From positions 40,914 through 104,913 of the forward strand of contig VHAT01000004.1 of the NCBI GenBank assembly GCA_016872195.1: a DNA stretch of 64,000 nt. Reading direction: 5' to 3'. The translations under genes were made by a program, and so were the position numbers. This document shows, piece after piece, positions 45,606-55,105 of this stretch. The notes beneath the pieces were generated by a model that saw nothing but the letters and a program-made list of their open reading frames with translations, had not been told where the DNA came from and made no database searches. This stretch comes from Sphingomonadales bacterium (GTDB taxonomy: Bacteria; Bacteroidota; Bacteroidia; Chitinophagales; Chitinophagaceae). Numbering within the stretch: position 1 is the stretch's first letter; every line of letters begins with the position of its first letter.

Positions 45606-46731
45606 TGAAAGAACTATACTAAAACAAGAGAGTGTTGATCTGTTGCGATCTTTGATTGCCATTCCTTCTTTTAGTAAAGAAGAAGCCGGCACCGCAGCTT
45701 GTCTGCTGGACTTCTTCGAAAAAAAAGGTATCCGGGCGTATCGGCAAGGCAACAATATTTATGCTTTGAGTGAGCCATTCGATGCAAAAGCGCCTACCCT
45801 TTTGCTAAACTCGCATCACGATACGGTAAAGCCGAATCCTCAATATACGCGCGATCCCTTTTTGCCGGCGCTAGAGGATGGACGCTTATACGGTTTGGGC
45901 AGTAACGATGCAGGCGCTTCATTGGTGAGTCTGATCGCCGCCTTTTGCAATGGGTACAATAAAATAAGTCAGCAGGGCTGGAATATGGTCTTGGCGGCTA
46001 CAGCCGAAGAGGAGATCAGTGGTTCCGGAGGTATAGAAGCGCTGCTGCAAGACGAAGAATTCAATCGCCAAACAAAGGGTTGCTTTCGGCCAGGACAATT
46101 ACACCCTCTCACCACGGCGGTGGTAGGTGAGCCTACCCTGTTGCAAATGGCCGTGGCCGAACGCGGATTAATGGTACTCGATGTACTATCAGGAGGCCGG
46201 GCCGGTCATGCTGCCCGCGAAGAAGGTGAGAATGCGATCTACAATGCCTTGAACGACCTGAATTGGTTCAGGGAATATCGCTTTAAAAAAGTATCGCCCC
46301 TGCTCGGAGAGAATAAAATGTCGGTAACCGTTATTCACACTCCTAATAAAGCGCATAACCAGGTTCCTACCGAATGTCATTTTGTAGTCGATACCCGCAT
46401 CAACGAATGTTATAGCTTCGAAGAAGTACTGGCAGAGATCAGACAGCATTGCACTAGTTTGATAACACCCCGCAGTACCAGACTTCGTTCTACCCAGATC
46501 GCGCTGGACCATCCCTTGGTAAAGGCCGGTATGGGATTGGGACTCTCCTATTACGGATCGCCCACCACCTCCGACAAGGCCCTGATTCCCTTTGCCTCCT
46601 TAAAAATAGGACCGGGCGACTCGGCCCGCAGCCATAGTGCTGATGAATTTGTTTATACCGCCGAGATCGAAAAAGGAATTGACCTCTATATAGATTTGAT
46701 ATCGACATTTATGGCCTCAAACCCTGTATAA
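45598..46731 (+). CDS. argE: M20 deacylase, N-acyl-ornithine/citrulline hydrolase
   Basis: Metal-dependent M20 hydrolase that removes the acyl group; with an ArgF'-type carbamoyltransferase the substrate should be N-acylcitrulline. The 377 residues contain LLLNSHHDTVKPN (first metal His), GLGSNDAGASLV (bridging Asp) and TAEEEISGSGG (catalytic Glu and metal Glu). The last His is in ARSHSADEFV. It overlaps argB by 8 nt and ends 1 nt before argH. Confidence 0.9.
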   Translation: MASERTILKQESVDLLRSLIAIPSFSKEEAGTAACLLDFFEKKGIRAYRQGNNIYALSEPFDAKAPTLLLNSHHDTVKPNPQYTRDPFLPALEDGRLYGLGSNDAGASLVSLIAAFCNGYNKISQQGWNMVLAATAEEEISGSGGIEALLQDEEFNRQTKGCFRPGQLHPLTTAVVGEPTLLQMAVAERGLMVLDVLSGGRAGHAAREEGENAIYNALNDLNWFREYRFKKVSPLLGENKMSVTVIHTPNKAHNQVPTECHFVVDTRINECYSFEEVLAEIRQHCTSLITPRSTRLRSTQIALDHPLVKAGMGLGLSYYGSPTTSDKALIPFASLKIGPGDSARSHSADEFVYTAEIEKGIDLYIDLISTFMASNPV

Positions 46732-46732
46732 T

Positions 46733-48067
46733 ATGAAGCTCTGGCAAAAAAATACCAATGCGACCGAGGCGGTCAGCCAATTTACAGTCGGTAACGACCA
46801 GGCCTTTGATCTGCAATTGGCTCCTTTTGATGTACTGGGTTCGCTGGCCCACGTAAAAATGTTGGGAAAGGTAGGACTGTTGAGTACAACTGAAATGGAT
46901 TCACTGGTAAAAGCGCTGCAAGCCCTTTACCCAATCACCAAAGAAAAGGGCTTTACACTAGATCCCGATTGCGAAGACATTCATTCACAGGTCGAGTGGA
47001 TGCTGACAAAACAATTAGGGGATACCGGCAAAAAGATCCATACGGCTCGCAGCCGCAATGACCAGGTACTGGTAGACCTTAAACTTTTTTTGAGAGAAGA
47101 GATCAAGCAAACCGTAGAGGGATTGACCGTACTGTTTGCCTGTTTGCAACAGCAAAGTGAAAAATACAAAGAAGATCTACTGCCCGGCTATACACACTTG
47201 CAATTAGCCATGCCCTCTTCGTTCGGACTCTGGCTGGGTGCCTATGCAGAAAGTCTTTGTGACGACCTGATCGGACTCGAAGCCGCCTTTCAGATCGTCA
47301 ATAAAAACCCACTGGGCTCGGCCGCTGGCTATGGGTCCTCTTTTCCCATAGACAGAAGTTTTACGACAAAATTATTAGGATTTGCCGATCTGCATTACAA
47401 TGTGGTTTATGCACAAATGAGTCGGGGCAAAACAGAACGGGTGGTAGCGCAAGCCCTGGCCGGGATCGCCGAAACTCTGAGCCGTTTTAGTATGGATGCC
47501 TGTTTGTATATGAATCAACAATTCGACTTTATTTCTTTTCCGCAAGAACTGACCACGGGCAGCAGCATTATGCCGCATAAAAAAAATCCCGATGTATTCG
47601 AGATCGTTCGCGGACAATGTAACCGCATCAAAGCGCTTCCTAACGAGATCATGCTGCTGACCACGAATCTGCCCTCGGGCTATCATCGCGAAATGCAATT
47701 GCTAAAGGAACATCTGTTTCCATCCTTTACCACCCTGCGCCACTGTATGCAGATGCTCACGGTAATGCTCGAAGCCATCGTCATAAAAAAAGATATTTTG
47801 CAAGATGCCCGCTACCAGCCATTGTTCAGTGTAGAGGCTGTCAATAAGCTGGTGCAAGAGGGGGTTCCCTTCAGAGATGCCTATCGTCAAGTGGGTCTAT
47901 CGATCGAAGAGGGACGTTATACGTGGAGCGGATCCATTTCGCATACGCACGAAGGAAGTATTGGACAACTTTGCAATCAAACCATTGCGGCCAACCTGCA
48001 AACGATACTCGGTCGCTTTCCATTCGCTACCATCGATACCGCCCTGCGATCACTAGTGGTCTCATAG
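46733..48067 (+). CDS. argH: Argininosuccinate lyase
   Basis: Cleaves argininosuccinate to arginine and fumarate, the last step. The 444 residues contain HTARSRNDQVLVDLKLFLRE, PGYTHLQLAMPSSFG and the fumarase-superfamily signature GSSIMPHKKNPDVFE. It is the last gene of the operon. Its stop overlaps the stop region of the convergent M28 peptidase gene by 6 nt, so no terminator fits between. Confidence 0.95.
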   Translation: MKLWQKNTNATEAVSQFTVGNDQAFDLQLAPFDVLGSLAHVKMLGKVGLLSTTEMDSLVKALQALYPITKEKGFTLDPDCEDIHSQVEWMLTKQLGDTGKKIHTARSRNDQVLVDLKLFLREEIKQTVEGLTVLFACLQQQSEKYKEDLLPGYTHLQLAMPSSFGLWLGAYAESLCDDLIGLEAAFQIVNKNPLGSAAGYGSSFPIDRSFTTKLLGFADLHYNVVYAQMSRGKTERVVAQALAGIAETLSRFSMDACLYMNQQFDFISFPQELTTGSSIMPHKKNPDVFEIVRGQCNRIKALPNEIMLLTTNLPSGYHREMQLLKEHLFPSFTTLRHCMQMLTVMLEAIVIKKDILQDARYQPLFSVEAVNKLVQEGVPFRDAYRQVGLSIEEGRYTWSGSISHTHEGSIGQLCNQTIAANLQTILGRFPFATIDTALRSLVVS

Positions 48068-49462
48068 ACCATACCGGTCAATCAAATAGATAAGCGCAGC
48101 CATGTTAACGGCGCCCAGTTCGAGCTCACGTTTATTGACCGCTTCAAAAACATCGGAGCGGGCATGGTGATAATCGAAATACCGTTGCGAGTCGGGTTGT
48201 AGTCCTGCTACCGGCGTATTGAACAGACGATTCAACGGACCAATATCGGCCCCGCCACCACCACGAGAAAATTCAGTGCAACCATAAGGGGCGATCAACG
48301 ATTGCCATTGCAAGATCTTTTGAAACTGCGCATCGGAGACGGTAAAACCAAATGCACGGGGCGTAAATCCGCCGGCGTCAGATTCCAGGGCAAATACATG
48401 CTTCTCTCCTTTTTGTCGGGCCTCTTCGGCATATTGTGTTCCTCCGCGCAGTCCATTTTCTTCGTTGGCAAAAAGCACAAAGCGAATAGTACGTTTGGGT
48501 ACATACCCGAGGGCCTTAAAGGCTCTCAGTATTTCGATGGTCTGCACACAACCTGCTCCATCATCATGAGCCCCTTCGCAGTTATCCCAACTATCGAGGT
48601 GACCGCCCACAGTAATGATCTCGTTGGGAAATTCCGATCCCTTTAATTCTCCGATAATATTATGCCCGATCGTGTCAGGTAAAAAATACCCATGCGTGCG
48701 AAGTCCCACTTGTACAGGGCCCGCTGCGATGAAGCCCGATAGACGATCGGCATCTTGTAATCCGATCGCTACGGCTGGCACTTTATTATACAAACTATCA
48801 TAGCGAGTCGATCCGGTATGGGGATGATTGTCGGCGCTATGGCTCATACTTCTGACCACTACACCCACGGCACCATAGCGAGCGGCCTGCGAAGGACCCT
48901 GTCCTCTGTATTTATTGGCATCGCTATACGCCTGAAAGGTGCGCACAAAAGCGGCATTGAAAGGATAATTATAAAAAACGATCTTGCCCTTTACTTCCTG
49001 CTCGCGTTGCCGCAGCTCTTCGAAAGAACGAACCTCTATAACAGGAGCCATCAACTCGGATTTTCCCGAACCGATGGAGTTACCCAGGGCCACTACATCG
49101 AGTGTGGTGCTCTTGCCATTGACCAATACGCGCGCCTGGTCTTGTCCGCCGCGCACCCAATGGGGCACCATGCACTCCTGCATCCAGGTACGGTCGGCAC
49201 CGGCCGCTTGCAGGGCAGCGGCTCCCCACCGCTCGGCCTTGACCATACCTGAAGAACCTGCCAAGCGGGGACCGATCTGTTTGGTGAGCACCCTTAAATT
49301 CTCATAAGCCGAAGAACGCAATAAGATCTCGTCGGCCATCTTTCGAATAAAAAGAGAATCACTTTCTTGTCCCATGGCAGCACCAGCGATAATGATGGCC
49401 AACAGCAACAAACAGGTCCGGATGGTCCGGATAAAAATAAAAGGAGTGGTAGTGGTATTCAT
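48062..49462 (-). CDS. Secreted M28 family metallopeptidase
   Basis: Zinc aminopeptidase/carboxypeptidase Q-like enzyme of family M28. The 466 residues start with a signal segment (about residues 10-31, ending AMGQ). The five zinc ligands are visible: His in GGHLDSWD, Asp in AHDDGAG, Glu pair in ANEENGLRGG, Asp in ESDAGGF and His in DYHHARSD. A PA-like insert (residues 130-260) precedes the catalytic domain. It probably digests peptides in the periplasm or outside. Confidence 0.9.
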   Translation of the reverse strand: MNTTTTPFIFIRTIRTCLLLLAIIIAGAAMGQESDSLFIRKMADEILLRSSAYENLRVLTKQIGPRLAGSSGMVKAERWGAAALQAAGADRTWMQECMVPHWVRGGQDQARVLVNGKSTTLDVVALGNSIGSGKSELMAPVIEVRSFEELRQREQEVKGKIVFYNYPFNAAFVRTFQAYSDANKYRGQGPSQAARYGAVGVVVRSMSHSADNHPHTGSTRYDSLYNKVPAVAIGLQDADRLSGFIAAGPVQVGLRTHGYFLPDTIGHNIIGELKGSEFPNEIITVGGHLDSWDNCEGAHDDGAGCVQTIEILRAFKALGYVPKRTIRFVLFANEENGLRGGTQYAEEARQKGEKHVFALESDAGGFTPRAFGFTVSDAQFQKILQWQSLIAPYGCTEFSRGGGGADIGPLNRLFNTPVAGLQPDSQRYFDYHHARSDVFEAVNKRELELGAVNMAALIYLIDRYGL

Positions 49463-49507
49463 ATCTTGAAGATAATAAAATTACCTGCCCCCTGTGGCGA
49501 AAAAGCT

Positions 49508-49515
49508 ACCTTTGT
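49508..49515 (+). promoter_or_regulatory. TACCTTTG -7 box for bshA
   Basis: Full TAnnTTTG match in the divergent gap, 14 nt before the bshA ATG. No -33 element recognised. Confidence 0.45.
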
Positions 49516-49529
49516 AAACTTACGTTATC

Positions 49530-50657
49530 ATGAAAATCGGTATTGTTTGTTATCCCACCTTCGGAGGCTCCGGAGTGCTGGCTACTGAGCTGGGCAAGGC
49601 CTTGGCGCAAAAGCAGCACGAGGTGCATTTTATTACCTATCATCAACCCGTTCGACTAGACCGATTCGACCCGCATATTATTTATCACGAGGTGCAGGTA
49701 CCCACTTACCCCTTATTTGATTTTCCTCCGTACGAGACCGCCCTGGCCAGCACCATGGTCGATGTGATCAAGAATCGGCAGCTCGATCTGCTCCATGTAC
49801 ATTATGCGATACCGCATGCCTCGGCCGCCTATATGGCCAAGCAAATATTGGCCAAAGAGGGAATCCATATTCCTGTTATTACTACCCTGCATGGAACCGA
49901 TATAACCCTGGTGGGACGAGACAAGACCTATGCTCCGGTGGTCACATTTTCGATCAACGAAAGTGACGCTATTACGTCCGTCTCTGAAAATTTGCGCGAA
50001 GAGACCTTTCGCTACTTTGCCATTACCAAAGAGATCGAAGTGATCCGGAATTTTGTGGATGTAAATCGATTCAGTCGCAAACCGATCGATGCTTTCCGCA
50101 AAGCCATTGCACCCAATGGAGAGAAGTTACTATTGCATGCGTCTAATTTTAGAAAGATCAAACGGGTCACCGATGTAGTACGCATATTTGCGGCTGTAAA
50201 AAAAGAGATCTCCGCTAAATTACTTTTTGTAGGAGATGGTCCCGAGCGCAGCACCGCCGAAGACCTTAGTCGTGAGCTGGGCGTCTGTAACGATATTCTC
50301 TTTGTCGGAAAGCAAGAACAAATGGAAGATATTCTGGCCATCGCGGATGTCTTCTTACTTACTTCTGAGTATGAAAGTTTTGGATTGGCGGCCCTAGAAG
50401 CCATGGCGGCCGGTGTGCCCGTTATCTCCACGAATGCCGGGGGGCTGGCCGAGATCAATATTCATGAGCAAACCGGCTTTCTTTGTCCGGTGGGCGATGT
50501 TGCCGCCATGAGTCAATATGCCTTGCAACTTTTAAAGGATGAGAAAAAACTAAGCAGCTTCCGAAAGAAAGCTCATCAGCAAGCACTGCAATTCGATATT
50601 GGCAATGTGATCCCCTTGTACGAAACGCTTTACGCGCGCTTTCTTCCTAAAAAATAA
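49530..50657 (+). CDS. bshA: N-acetyl-alpha-D-glucosaminyl L-malate synthase BshA
   Basis: GT4 glycosyltransferase that joins UDP-GlcNAc and L-malate in the first step of bacillithiol synthesis. The 375 residues match BshA closely along their length: KIGIVCYPTFGGSGVLATELGK, LLHVHYAIPHASAAYMAKQ, TTLHGTDITLVG, HASNFRKIKRVTDVV, LLTSEYESFGLAALEAMAAGVPVI. These segments separate it from generic GT4 enzymes. bshB and bshC are not in the window. It is monocistronic and converges on the EnvC-like gene. Confidence 0.93.
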   Translation: MKIGIVCYPTFGGSGVLATELGKALAQKQHEVHFITYHQPVRLDRFDPHIIYHEVQVPTYPLFDFPPYETALASTMVDVIKNRQLDLLHVHYAIPHASAAYMAKQILAKEGIHIPVITTLHGTDITLVGRDKTYAPVVTFSINESDAITSVSENLREETFRYFAITKEIEVIRNFVDVNRFSRKPIDAFRKAIAPNGEKLLLHASNFRKIKRVTDVVRIFAAVKKEISAKLLFVGDGPERSTAEDLSRELGVCNDILFVGKQEQMEDILAIADVFLLTSEYESFGLAALEAMAAGVPVISTNAGGLAEINIHEQTGFLCPVGDVAAMSQYALQLLKDEKKLSSFRKKAHQQALQFDIGNVIPLYETLYARFLPKK

Positions 50658-50669
50658 TGGGGGCAACAA

Positions 50670-52013
50670 TTACTTACGTAACCAGGCTTGTGGATCGATC
50701 TTACGGGCTTCCATGGTAAGGATAAAATCGATCTGACCGCCACTACCTTCATCATCGCGACCTGTTTTCCCGATCACCTGGCCCGTCTTGACCATGGTTC
50801 CTTTTTCGACACTTACCGAAGTGAGGTTGCTATAGGTAGAAAAATATTTTCCATGCCGAATTGTAACGGCCATACCGTCTCCGAGATTATATACGCCTCT
50901 TACCTCTCCATTAAAAACAGCTTTTACATTGGATCCGGCAGTAGGAGTTGCAATGGTGATCCCAGGGTTATCGATGGTAAGAAGTGTGTTTTCGATCTTG
51001 TTGTCTCCAAATTTGAGCACTACGATCCCGTTATCGACAGGCCAAGGTATTTTGTATCGGTTGGCTTCGAAGCTGCTATTGAGGGCTACGTCGCTGGCAT
51101 TTAAGTCGAGATAACTGTCGGGTCGCTTAACAGGCTCGTTGCGCTTGGTGGGGGACTCCGCCGTTGTGCTTGTACCCGCAATGGGCCTTTCGCCCGTAAT
51201 ACCGGCCGTGTTGCCACCCGTTGATGTATTGCCGCCCGCGGGGGTCGTCTTTTTTCGTTGTTCCGATTCTTTTTTTGCTAATTCTACTTCGCGGCGAACA
51301 ATGGCTAGTACAGCGTTTTGCAGGTCGCGGTCGCGTTTCTTTTTAGAGGCGATCTGACGCTCAAGTTCCTTCTCTTTGCTCTTTAATTGGTTGACGACCG
51401 CACTCTTCTCTTTCTTTTGCACCGCTAACTCCTCTACCTGCTTGGTTTGCTTTTCGAGGGCCTCGTTTTTTTGGTCCTTGCGCACCAATTGCTGTTTTCT
51501 ACGCTCCACGATCAGGTCTTGCGTACGATATATATTCGAAACCTGCTTTTCTCGATAATCGCGGTAGCTCTTGAGATAAGAGAACCGCTTAATGGCATCA
51601 TTGAAACTATTGGCCGAAAAGATAAAGTTCACATAGTCGTAATTGCTCCTGTTCTTATAGGCATACGCAATGGAGCGGGCATATTGCACCCGCAAGGTAT
51701 CGAGCTGCTTATTGAGCCGGTAGATCTCTAATTCACTTAGGTAAATATCATCATCGATCGATCTGATCTCGCGGCTGATGTTTCCGATATAGCGTTCTTG
51801 CAGCGAGATCTTGCGATTGAGCACGTTGAGTTGACTCAAGGTCTGTTTTTTTTGACCTTTGACCGATTCGTAAACTTGCTGAATCTCCTTTAATTCTTTT
51901 TGGATCTCTTCTTGTTCTTTTACCATAGCGGACTTATCGGCAGGAGGTTGTGCCAACAGTGGGCAGGCCAGGGCCAGCCAGAAGAAACATAAAAGGGTAA
52001 GCGGTCGGGTCAT
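50670..52013 (-). CDS. EnvC-like coiled-coil protein with degenerate LytM domain
   Basis: Periplasmic murein-hydrolase activator. From the ATG at 52013 (MTRPLTLLCFFWLALACPLLAQ signal) it has 447 residues. A long coiled coil fills about 25-240, then a Thr/Pro-rich linker, then an M23/LytM domain (about 325-447). The zinc ligands are lost: the HxxxD site reads NPGITI, and the HxH site reads GGQIDFIL. This is the pattern of EnvC/NlpD-type activators of amidases rather than active peptidases. It follows the DUF4292 gene by 41 nt. Confidence 0.88.
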   Translation of the reverse strand: MTRPLTLLCFFWLALACPLLAQPPADKSAMVKEQEEIQKELKEIQQVYESVKGQKKQTLSQLNVLNRKISLQERYIGNISREIRSIDDDIYLSELEIYRLNKQLDTLRVQYARSIAYAYKNRSNYDYVNFIFSANSFNDAIKRFSYLKSYRDYREKQVSNIYRTQDLIVERRKQQLVRKDQKNEALEKQTKQVEELAVQKKEKSAVVNQLKSKEKELERQIASKKKRDRDLQNAVLAIVRREVELAKKESEQRKKTTPAGGNTSTGGNTAGITGERPIAGTSTTAESPTKRNEPVKRPDSYLDLNASDVALNSSFEANRYKIPWPVDNGIVVLKFGDNKIENTLLTIDNPGITIATPTAGSNVKAVFNGEVRGVYNLGDGMAVTIRHGKYFSTYSNLTSVSVEKGTMVKTGQVIGKTGRDDEGSGGQIDFILTMEARKIDPQAWLRK

Positions 52014-52054
52014 GAAACGTCTATAACGAATGCCTGCAAAATAAATTTTATTGC

Positions 52055-52873
52055 TCAATCGCGGCGATAATTTTTAGGCACCGTAAAAGGAAAACTTAAC
52101 GTTTCATTAAAAGAATACTGTTTATAGCGGAGCTCAACATTGAGTTTCTTTTTCTCCGACACGGCTATATTTCGTCGCAAAGAGAAGGGGAACCCCACTT
52201 TATTCTCGTACTCTGCGTACTGCAAAAAGCTGGTACGGTTTCGGATCTCATCGAGGTCGTCCAACTTGGCACTTTGCAATAATTTATCGGACTCCCCAAT
52301 GGTAAAAAGCAATTTAAAAAAAGTATTGGCCCCATGTAAGGAGATCGAGCCCGGCGTAAGGCTATACGAAGTAAAGGTAGAATCGAAAAAGACCGGATTG
52401 CCGACCAGCAGCTCTTGCAACGAGAACAGATCGAGCGGCAGTGCCGTTATTTCGCGCAAATAGGCCACGCTCCGCGCAATGTATACCTTGTTTTGCTTAT
52501 CGAGTAATTTGACCGAATCGCGAGTTAAATAGGCACGTAATCCCTCAATGCCCAAAATAGCGGTTAGCGATGCCCAGATAACACTATCCTTGTACATACG
52601 CACCTGGGCGTTTACATTGAGCCTTTTGCCTTCACCATCTTCATAATCGACATCCATTTTAGCAGAGAAGGTCTTGTATTGGATACGCTGAGCGTTTACT
52701 TGTTCGTAGCTGCTCTTGATAAAGGCCAGGGTGTCAAGACGGGCCTTTTCGCGAGAGACCTCTTCGGCCGATACCGAATCTTTTTTTACAATCGCCGTTT
52801 GAATGGTCTTGGTCGCTTTGCAAGAACAAAGCAATACGATCAGGGTCAGTATAGAAAGTAAGCGTACAGACAT
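52055..52873 (-). CDS. DUF4292 lipoprotein
   Basis: A 272-residue outer-membrane-type lipoprotein with lipobox LLCSC near residue 18. The body is rich in short beta strands (KTFSAKMDVDYEDGEGKRLNVNAQVRMYKDSVIWASL), resembling LolA/LolB-like folds; the family is known as DUF4292. It lies between dut (5 nt upstream) and the EnvC-like gene, a common Bacteroidota arrangement. A role in lipoprotein or envelope traffic is inference. Confidence 0.85.
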   Translation of the reverse strand: MSVRLLSILTLIVLLCSCKATKTIQTAIVKKDSVSAEEVSREKARLDTLAFIKSSYEQVNAQRIQYKTFSAKMDVDYEDGEGKRLNVNAQVRMYKDSVIWASLTAILGIEGLRAYLTRDSVKLLDKQNKVYIARSVAYLREITALPLDLFSLQELLVGNPVFFDSTFTSYSLTPGSISLHGANTFFKLLFTIGESDKLLQSAKLDDLDEIRNRTSFLQYAEYENKVGFPFSLRRNIAVSEKKKLNVELRYKQYSFNETLSFPFTVPKNYRRD

Positions 52874-52878
52874 AATTT

Positions 52879-53322
52879 TTATTGTATTCCGGTATGACCA
52901 AACCCTCCTTCGCTACGCGTCGTGTCAGAGAGCGAAACAGCGGTTATCCACTCCACACGCGCTACTTCTTGCAGCACGAGTTGAGCAATGCGGTCTCCGG
53001 GTTGTATTGTTTGCTCCTGCCCCGAGAGGTTGATCAGGATCACACCGATCTCGCCCCGATAATCGGCATCGATGGTTCCCGGGCTATTTAAACAGGTGAG
53101 TCCTTGTTTTAGCGCTAATCCACTTCGCGGCCTAACTTGTATCTCGTACCCTTGTGGAATCTCTACGAACAGACCGGTGGGGATCAATTTTCGCTCCAGC
53201 GGAGCCAGGGTAAGCGGTTCGCTGAGGTGAGCGCGCACATCCATACCCGAAGAGCCATCCGTAGCGTACGAAGGCAAGGCATTGGCAGCTTTATAGATAA
53301 TCTTTACAGCGACAGCAGGCAC
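52879..53322 (-). CDS. dut: dUTP diphosphatase
   Basis: Hydrolyses dUTP to dUMP. The 147 residues start with a GTG at 53322, which a promoter box 4 nt upstream supports. The five dUTPase motifs are present: GSSGMDVRAHL, RPRSGLALKQG, NSPGTIDADYRGEIGVILIN, PGDRIAQLVL and C-terminal TRSEGGFGHTG. It is first in a dut-DUF4292-EnvC unit. Confidence 0.96.
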   Translation of the reverse strand: MPAVAVKIIYKAANALPSYATDGSSGMDVRAHLSEPLTLAPLERKLIPTGLFVEIPQGYEIQVRPRSGLALKQGLTCLNSPGTIDADYRGEIGVILINLSGQEQTIQPGDRIAQLVLQEVARVEWITAVSLSDTTRSEGGFGHTGIQ

Positions 53323-53326
53323 GTTA

Positions 53327-53334
53327 CAAAGATA
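53327..53334 (-). promoter_or_regulatory. TATCTTTG -7 box 4 nt before the dut GTG
   Basis: On the minus strand a full TAnnTTTG match ends 4 nt before the GTG start at 53322, so the transcript is probably leaderless. No well-spaced -33 element. Confidence 0.45.
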
Positions 53335-53346
53335 AGCAGGGGGTGA

Positions 53347-53826
53347 TCAAATTTTTTGAAGCAACACGGTTGCGTAGGCCATCAATCCTTCCTCGCGCCC
53401 GGCAAATCCCATCTTTTCGGTAGTGGTGGCCTTAACAGAGATATCCTCTTCGCTTACCGCCAAGATCGTTGCGATCTGCTTTCTCATTTCAGGCACATAG
53501 GGCTTTATCTTGGGCTCTTCGAGACAAAGCGTGCTATCTACATTGACAACGCGATACCCCTTTTGCCCGATCAGTTCTCGGCACTTGGTGAGCAATATCT
53601 TACTGTCTATATCCTTATATGCCGGATCGTTATTGGGGAAATGTAGGCCAATATCACCCAAGGACAGGGCTCCCAACAATGCATCACAAATGGCATGCAG
53701 CAATACATCGGCATCACTATGCCCCAGGGCTCCTTTATGATGCGGAATGCAAACGCCTCCGATCCATAGGGCGCGCCCCTCGGCCAACTGGTGAAAATCA
53801 ATACCTGACCCAATGCGAAACGACAT
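53347..53826 (-). CDS. ispF: 2-C-methyl-D-erythritol 2,4-cyclodiphosphate synthase
   Basis: MEP-pathway enzyme of isoprenoid synthesis. From the ATG at 53826 (MSFRIGSGIDFHQLAEGRAL) it has 159 residues. The metal site GIDFHQ, the HSDADVLLHAICDALLGA motif and the C-terminal KATTTEKMGFAGREEGL are all present. A weak TTTATTTG box lies at 53842-53849. It is 24 nt upstream of dut but on a separate promoter. Confidence 0.95.
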   Translation of the reverse strand: MSFRIGSGIDFHQLAEGRALWIGGVCIPHHKGALGHSDADVLLHAICDALLGALSLGDIGLHFPNNDPAYKDIDSKILLTKCRELIGQKGYRVVNVDSTLCLEEPKIKPYVPEMRKQIATILAVSEEDISVKATTTEKMGFAGREEGLMAYATVLLQKI

Positions 53827-53850
53827 AGCTTCTGTTTTGTGCAAATAAAC

Positions 53851-53882
53851 AAAAAGGCCCCGGCATTAGCGGGGCCCTTTTT
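53851..53882 (-). terminator. Terminator of porV
   Basis: GGCCCCG and CGGGGCC arms surround a 7-nt loop and are flanked by A5 and T5, so it can act in both directions. On the minus strand it lies 21 nt after the porV stop, before ispF. Confidence 0.85.
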
Positions 53883-53903
53883 GAAAGATCAATGGCAATT
53901 ATA

Positions 53904-55049
53904 TTATTTACCACCCAGATCGAACGCTACGGTAAAGCGGAGCGTGTTAGAAAGCGGGTTACGGTTAACACCACTTCCTGAAGGGATCAGGTAAGCAAAG
54001 TTGAAGTTGAATACATCGTAACGTACACCGAGACCAGTAGTGAAGTAACGACGATCACCTTTTGTTTTGTTCTCGTAGAAATAACCAGCGCGCAGGGCAA
54101 ATTGGTTATTGTACCACCACTCAGCACCAGCGCCCAGTGTAACTTCTTTAACTTCCTCGGCAAATCCACCGGGGGCATCGCCAAGAGAGCTAAACCAGCT
54201 ACCTACTACACTCTTGCTTCTGTATTCAGCAAGGTCAGCGGCAGTAGCACCATCACCGGGAGGGGTAGGCACTAACAATTTGTTCAGTTCAGCACCGAAA
54301 GTAAGTGTGTTATTGCTGCTGTACTTCTTAGAGTAGGTGGCACCTAAACCAAGGTTAGCAGGAATAAAGTCTTTTGCATCGGCGTTATTAGTATAAGAGA
54401 TCTTGGCACCGAGGTTAGAAAGAACAGCTCCCCAAGCCCAACCGTTACCATTGTTCTTACCATCGTGGTAGTAAGCCAGGTCAGCGGCTACAGAAGAACC
54501 TGCTTTGTAAGTAGTGCTTCCGTTAGTAAGACCACCGGTCAAATCTGAGTTGATGAACTTTAAGGTAATACCCACACCGCTCTTGTTGTTGAGCTTGCGA
54601 GAATAACCCAGGTCAACACCGAACTCGCGTGGGCGATGCTCTGTACCCAGGGCAGCACCTGTAAAGTCAGTGAATTGAATATTACCCAAGCTGAAATAAC
54701 GCACCGTTCCGGTAAGCGCTTGATTTTCGTCGAGCTTGTAGAAACCAGTCAATGAGGCCAGATAAACATCATTTACCAGGTCTTTCATCCAAGGAGTATA
54801 TGTAGCAGCGATGCCAGCATTCTTTTCGTTGAAAGACACTTTGGCTACGTTCCAGATACCTGCATATGCATCAGGAGAGGTAGCGACTCCCATCTCCCCC
54901 ATTCCACCCGAACGGGCATCAGGAGAAATACGAAGAAAAGGTACAGCAGAAGTTACGACATTGATAGGATCTGACTGGGCTTTCACGTTGGCAGAAAGGC
55001 CACAAAAAAGCAGAATACCAGCGGTTAGTTTTAGTGCAGTTGGTCTCAT
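53904..55049 (-). CDS. porV: Type IX secretion outer-membrane protein PorV
   Basis: Outer-membrane barrel (LptO/PorV) that collects cargo from the type IX translocon and passes it to the PorU sortase. From the ATG at 55049 (MRPTALKLTAGILLFCGLS) it has 381 residues with a signal peptide ending VKAQ. The family start FLRISPDARSGGMGEMGVA is clear, and the C-terminus NTLRFTVAFDLGGK is a closing beta strand. The gene usually lies near porU, but no porU is present here; gldJ is divergent. Confidence 0.93.
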   Translation of the reverse strand: MRPTALKLTAGILLFCGLSANVKAQSDPINVVTSAVPFLRISPDARSGGMGEMGVATSPDAYAGIWNVAKVSFNEKNAGIAATYTPWMKDLVNDVYLASLTGFYKLDENQALTGTVRYFSLGNIQFTDFTGAALGTEHRPREFGVDLGYSRKLNNKSGVGITLKFINSDLTGGLTNGSTTYKAGSSVAADLAYYHDGKNNGNGWAWGAVLSNLGAKISYTNNADAKDFIPANLGLGATYSKKYSSNNTLTFGAELNKLLVPTPPGDGATAADLAEYRSKSVVGSWFSSLGDAPGGFAEEVKEVTLGAGAEWWYNNQFALRAGYFYENKTKGDRRYFTTGLGVRYDVFNFNFAYLIPSGSGVNRNPLSNTLRFTVAFDLGGK

Positions 55050-55069
55050 TAGAAAGTTTTTAAGTGGTG

Positions 55070-55105
55070 TAAATATAGCGTTTTTGGTTAAAAAGCCGCC
55101 CAAAA
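55070..55105 (-). promoter_or_regulatory. Promoter of porV (TTTTG / TATATTTA)
   Basis: On the minus strand TTTTG (55101-55105) and TATATTTA (55070-55077, one mismatch) are separated by 23 nt, ending 20 nt before the porV ATG. Confidence 0.5.
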
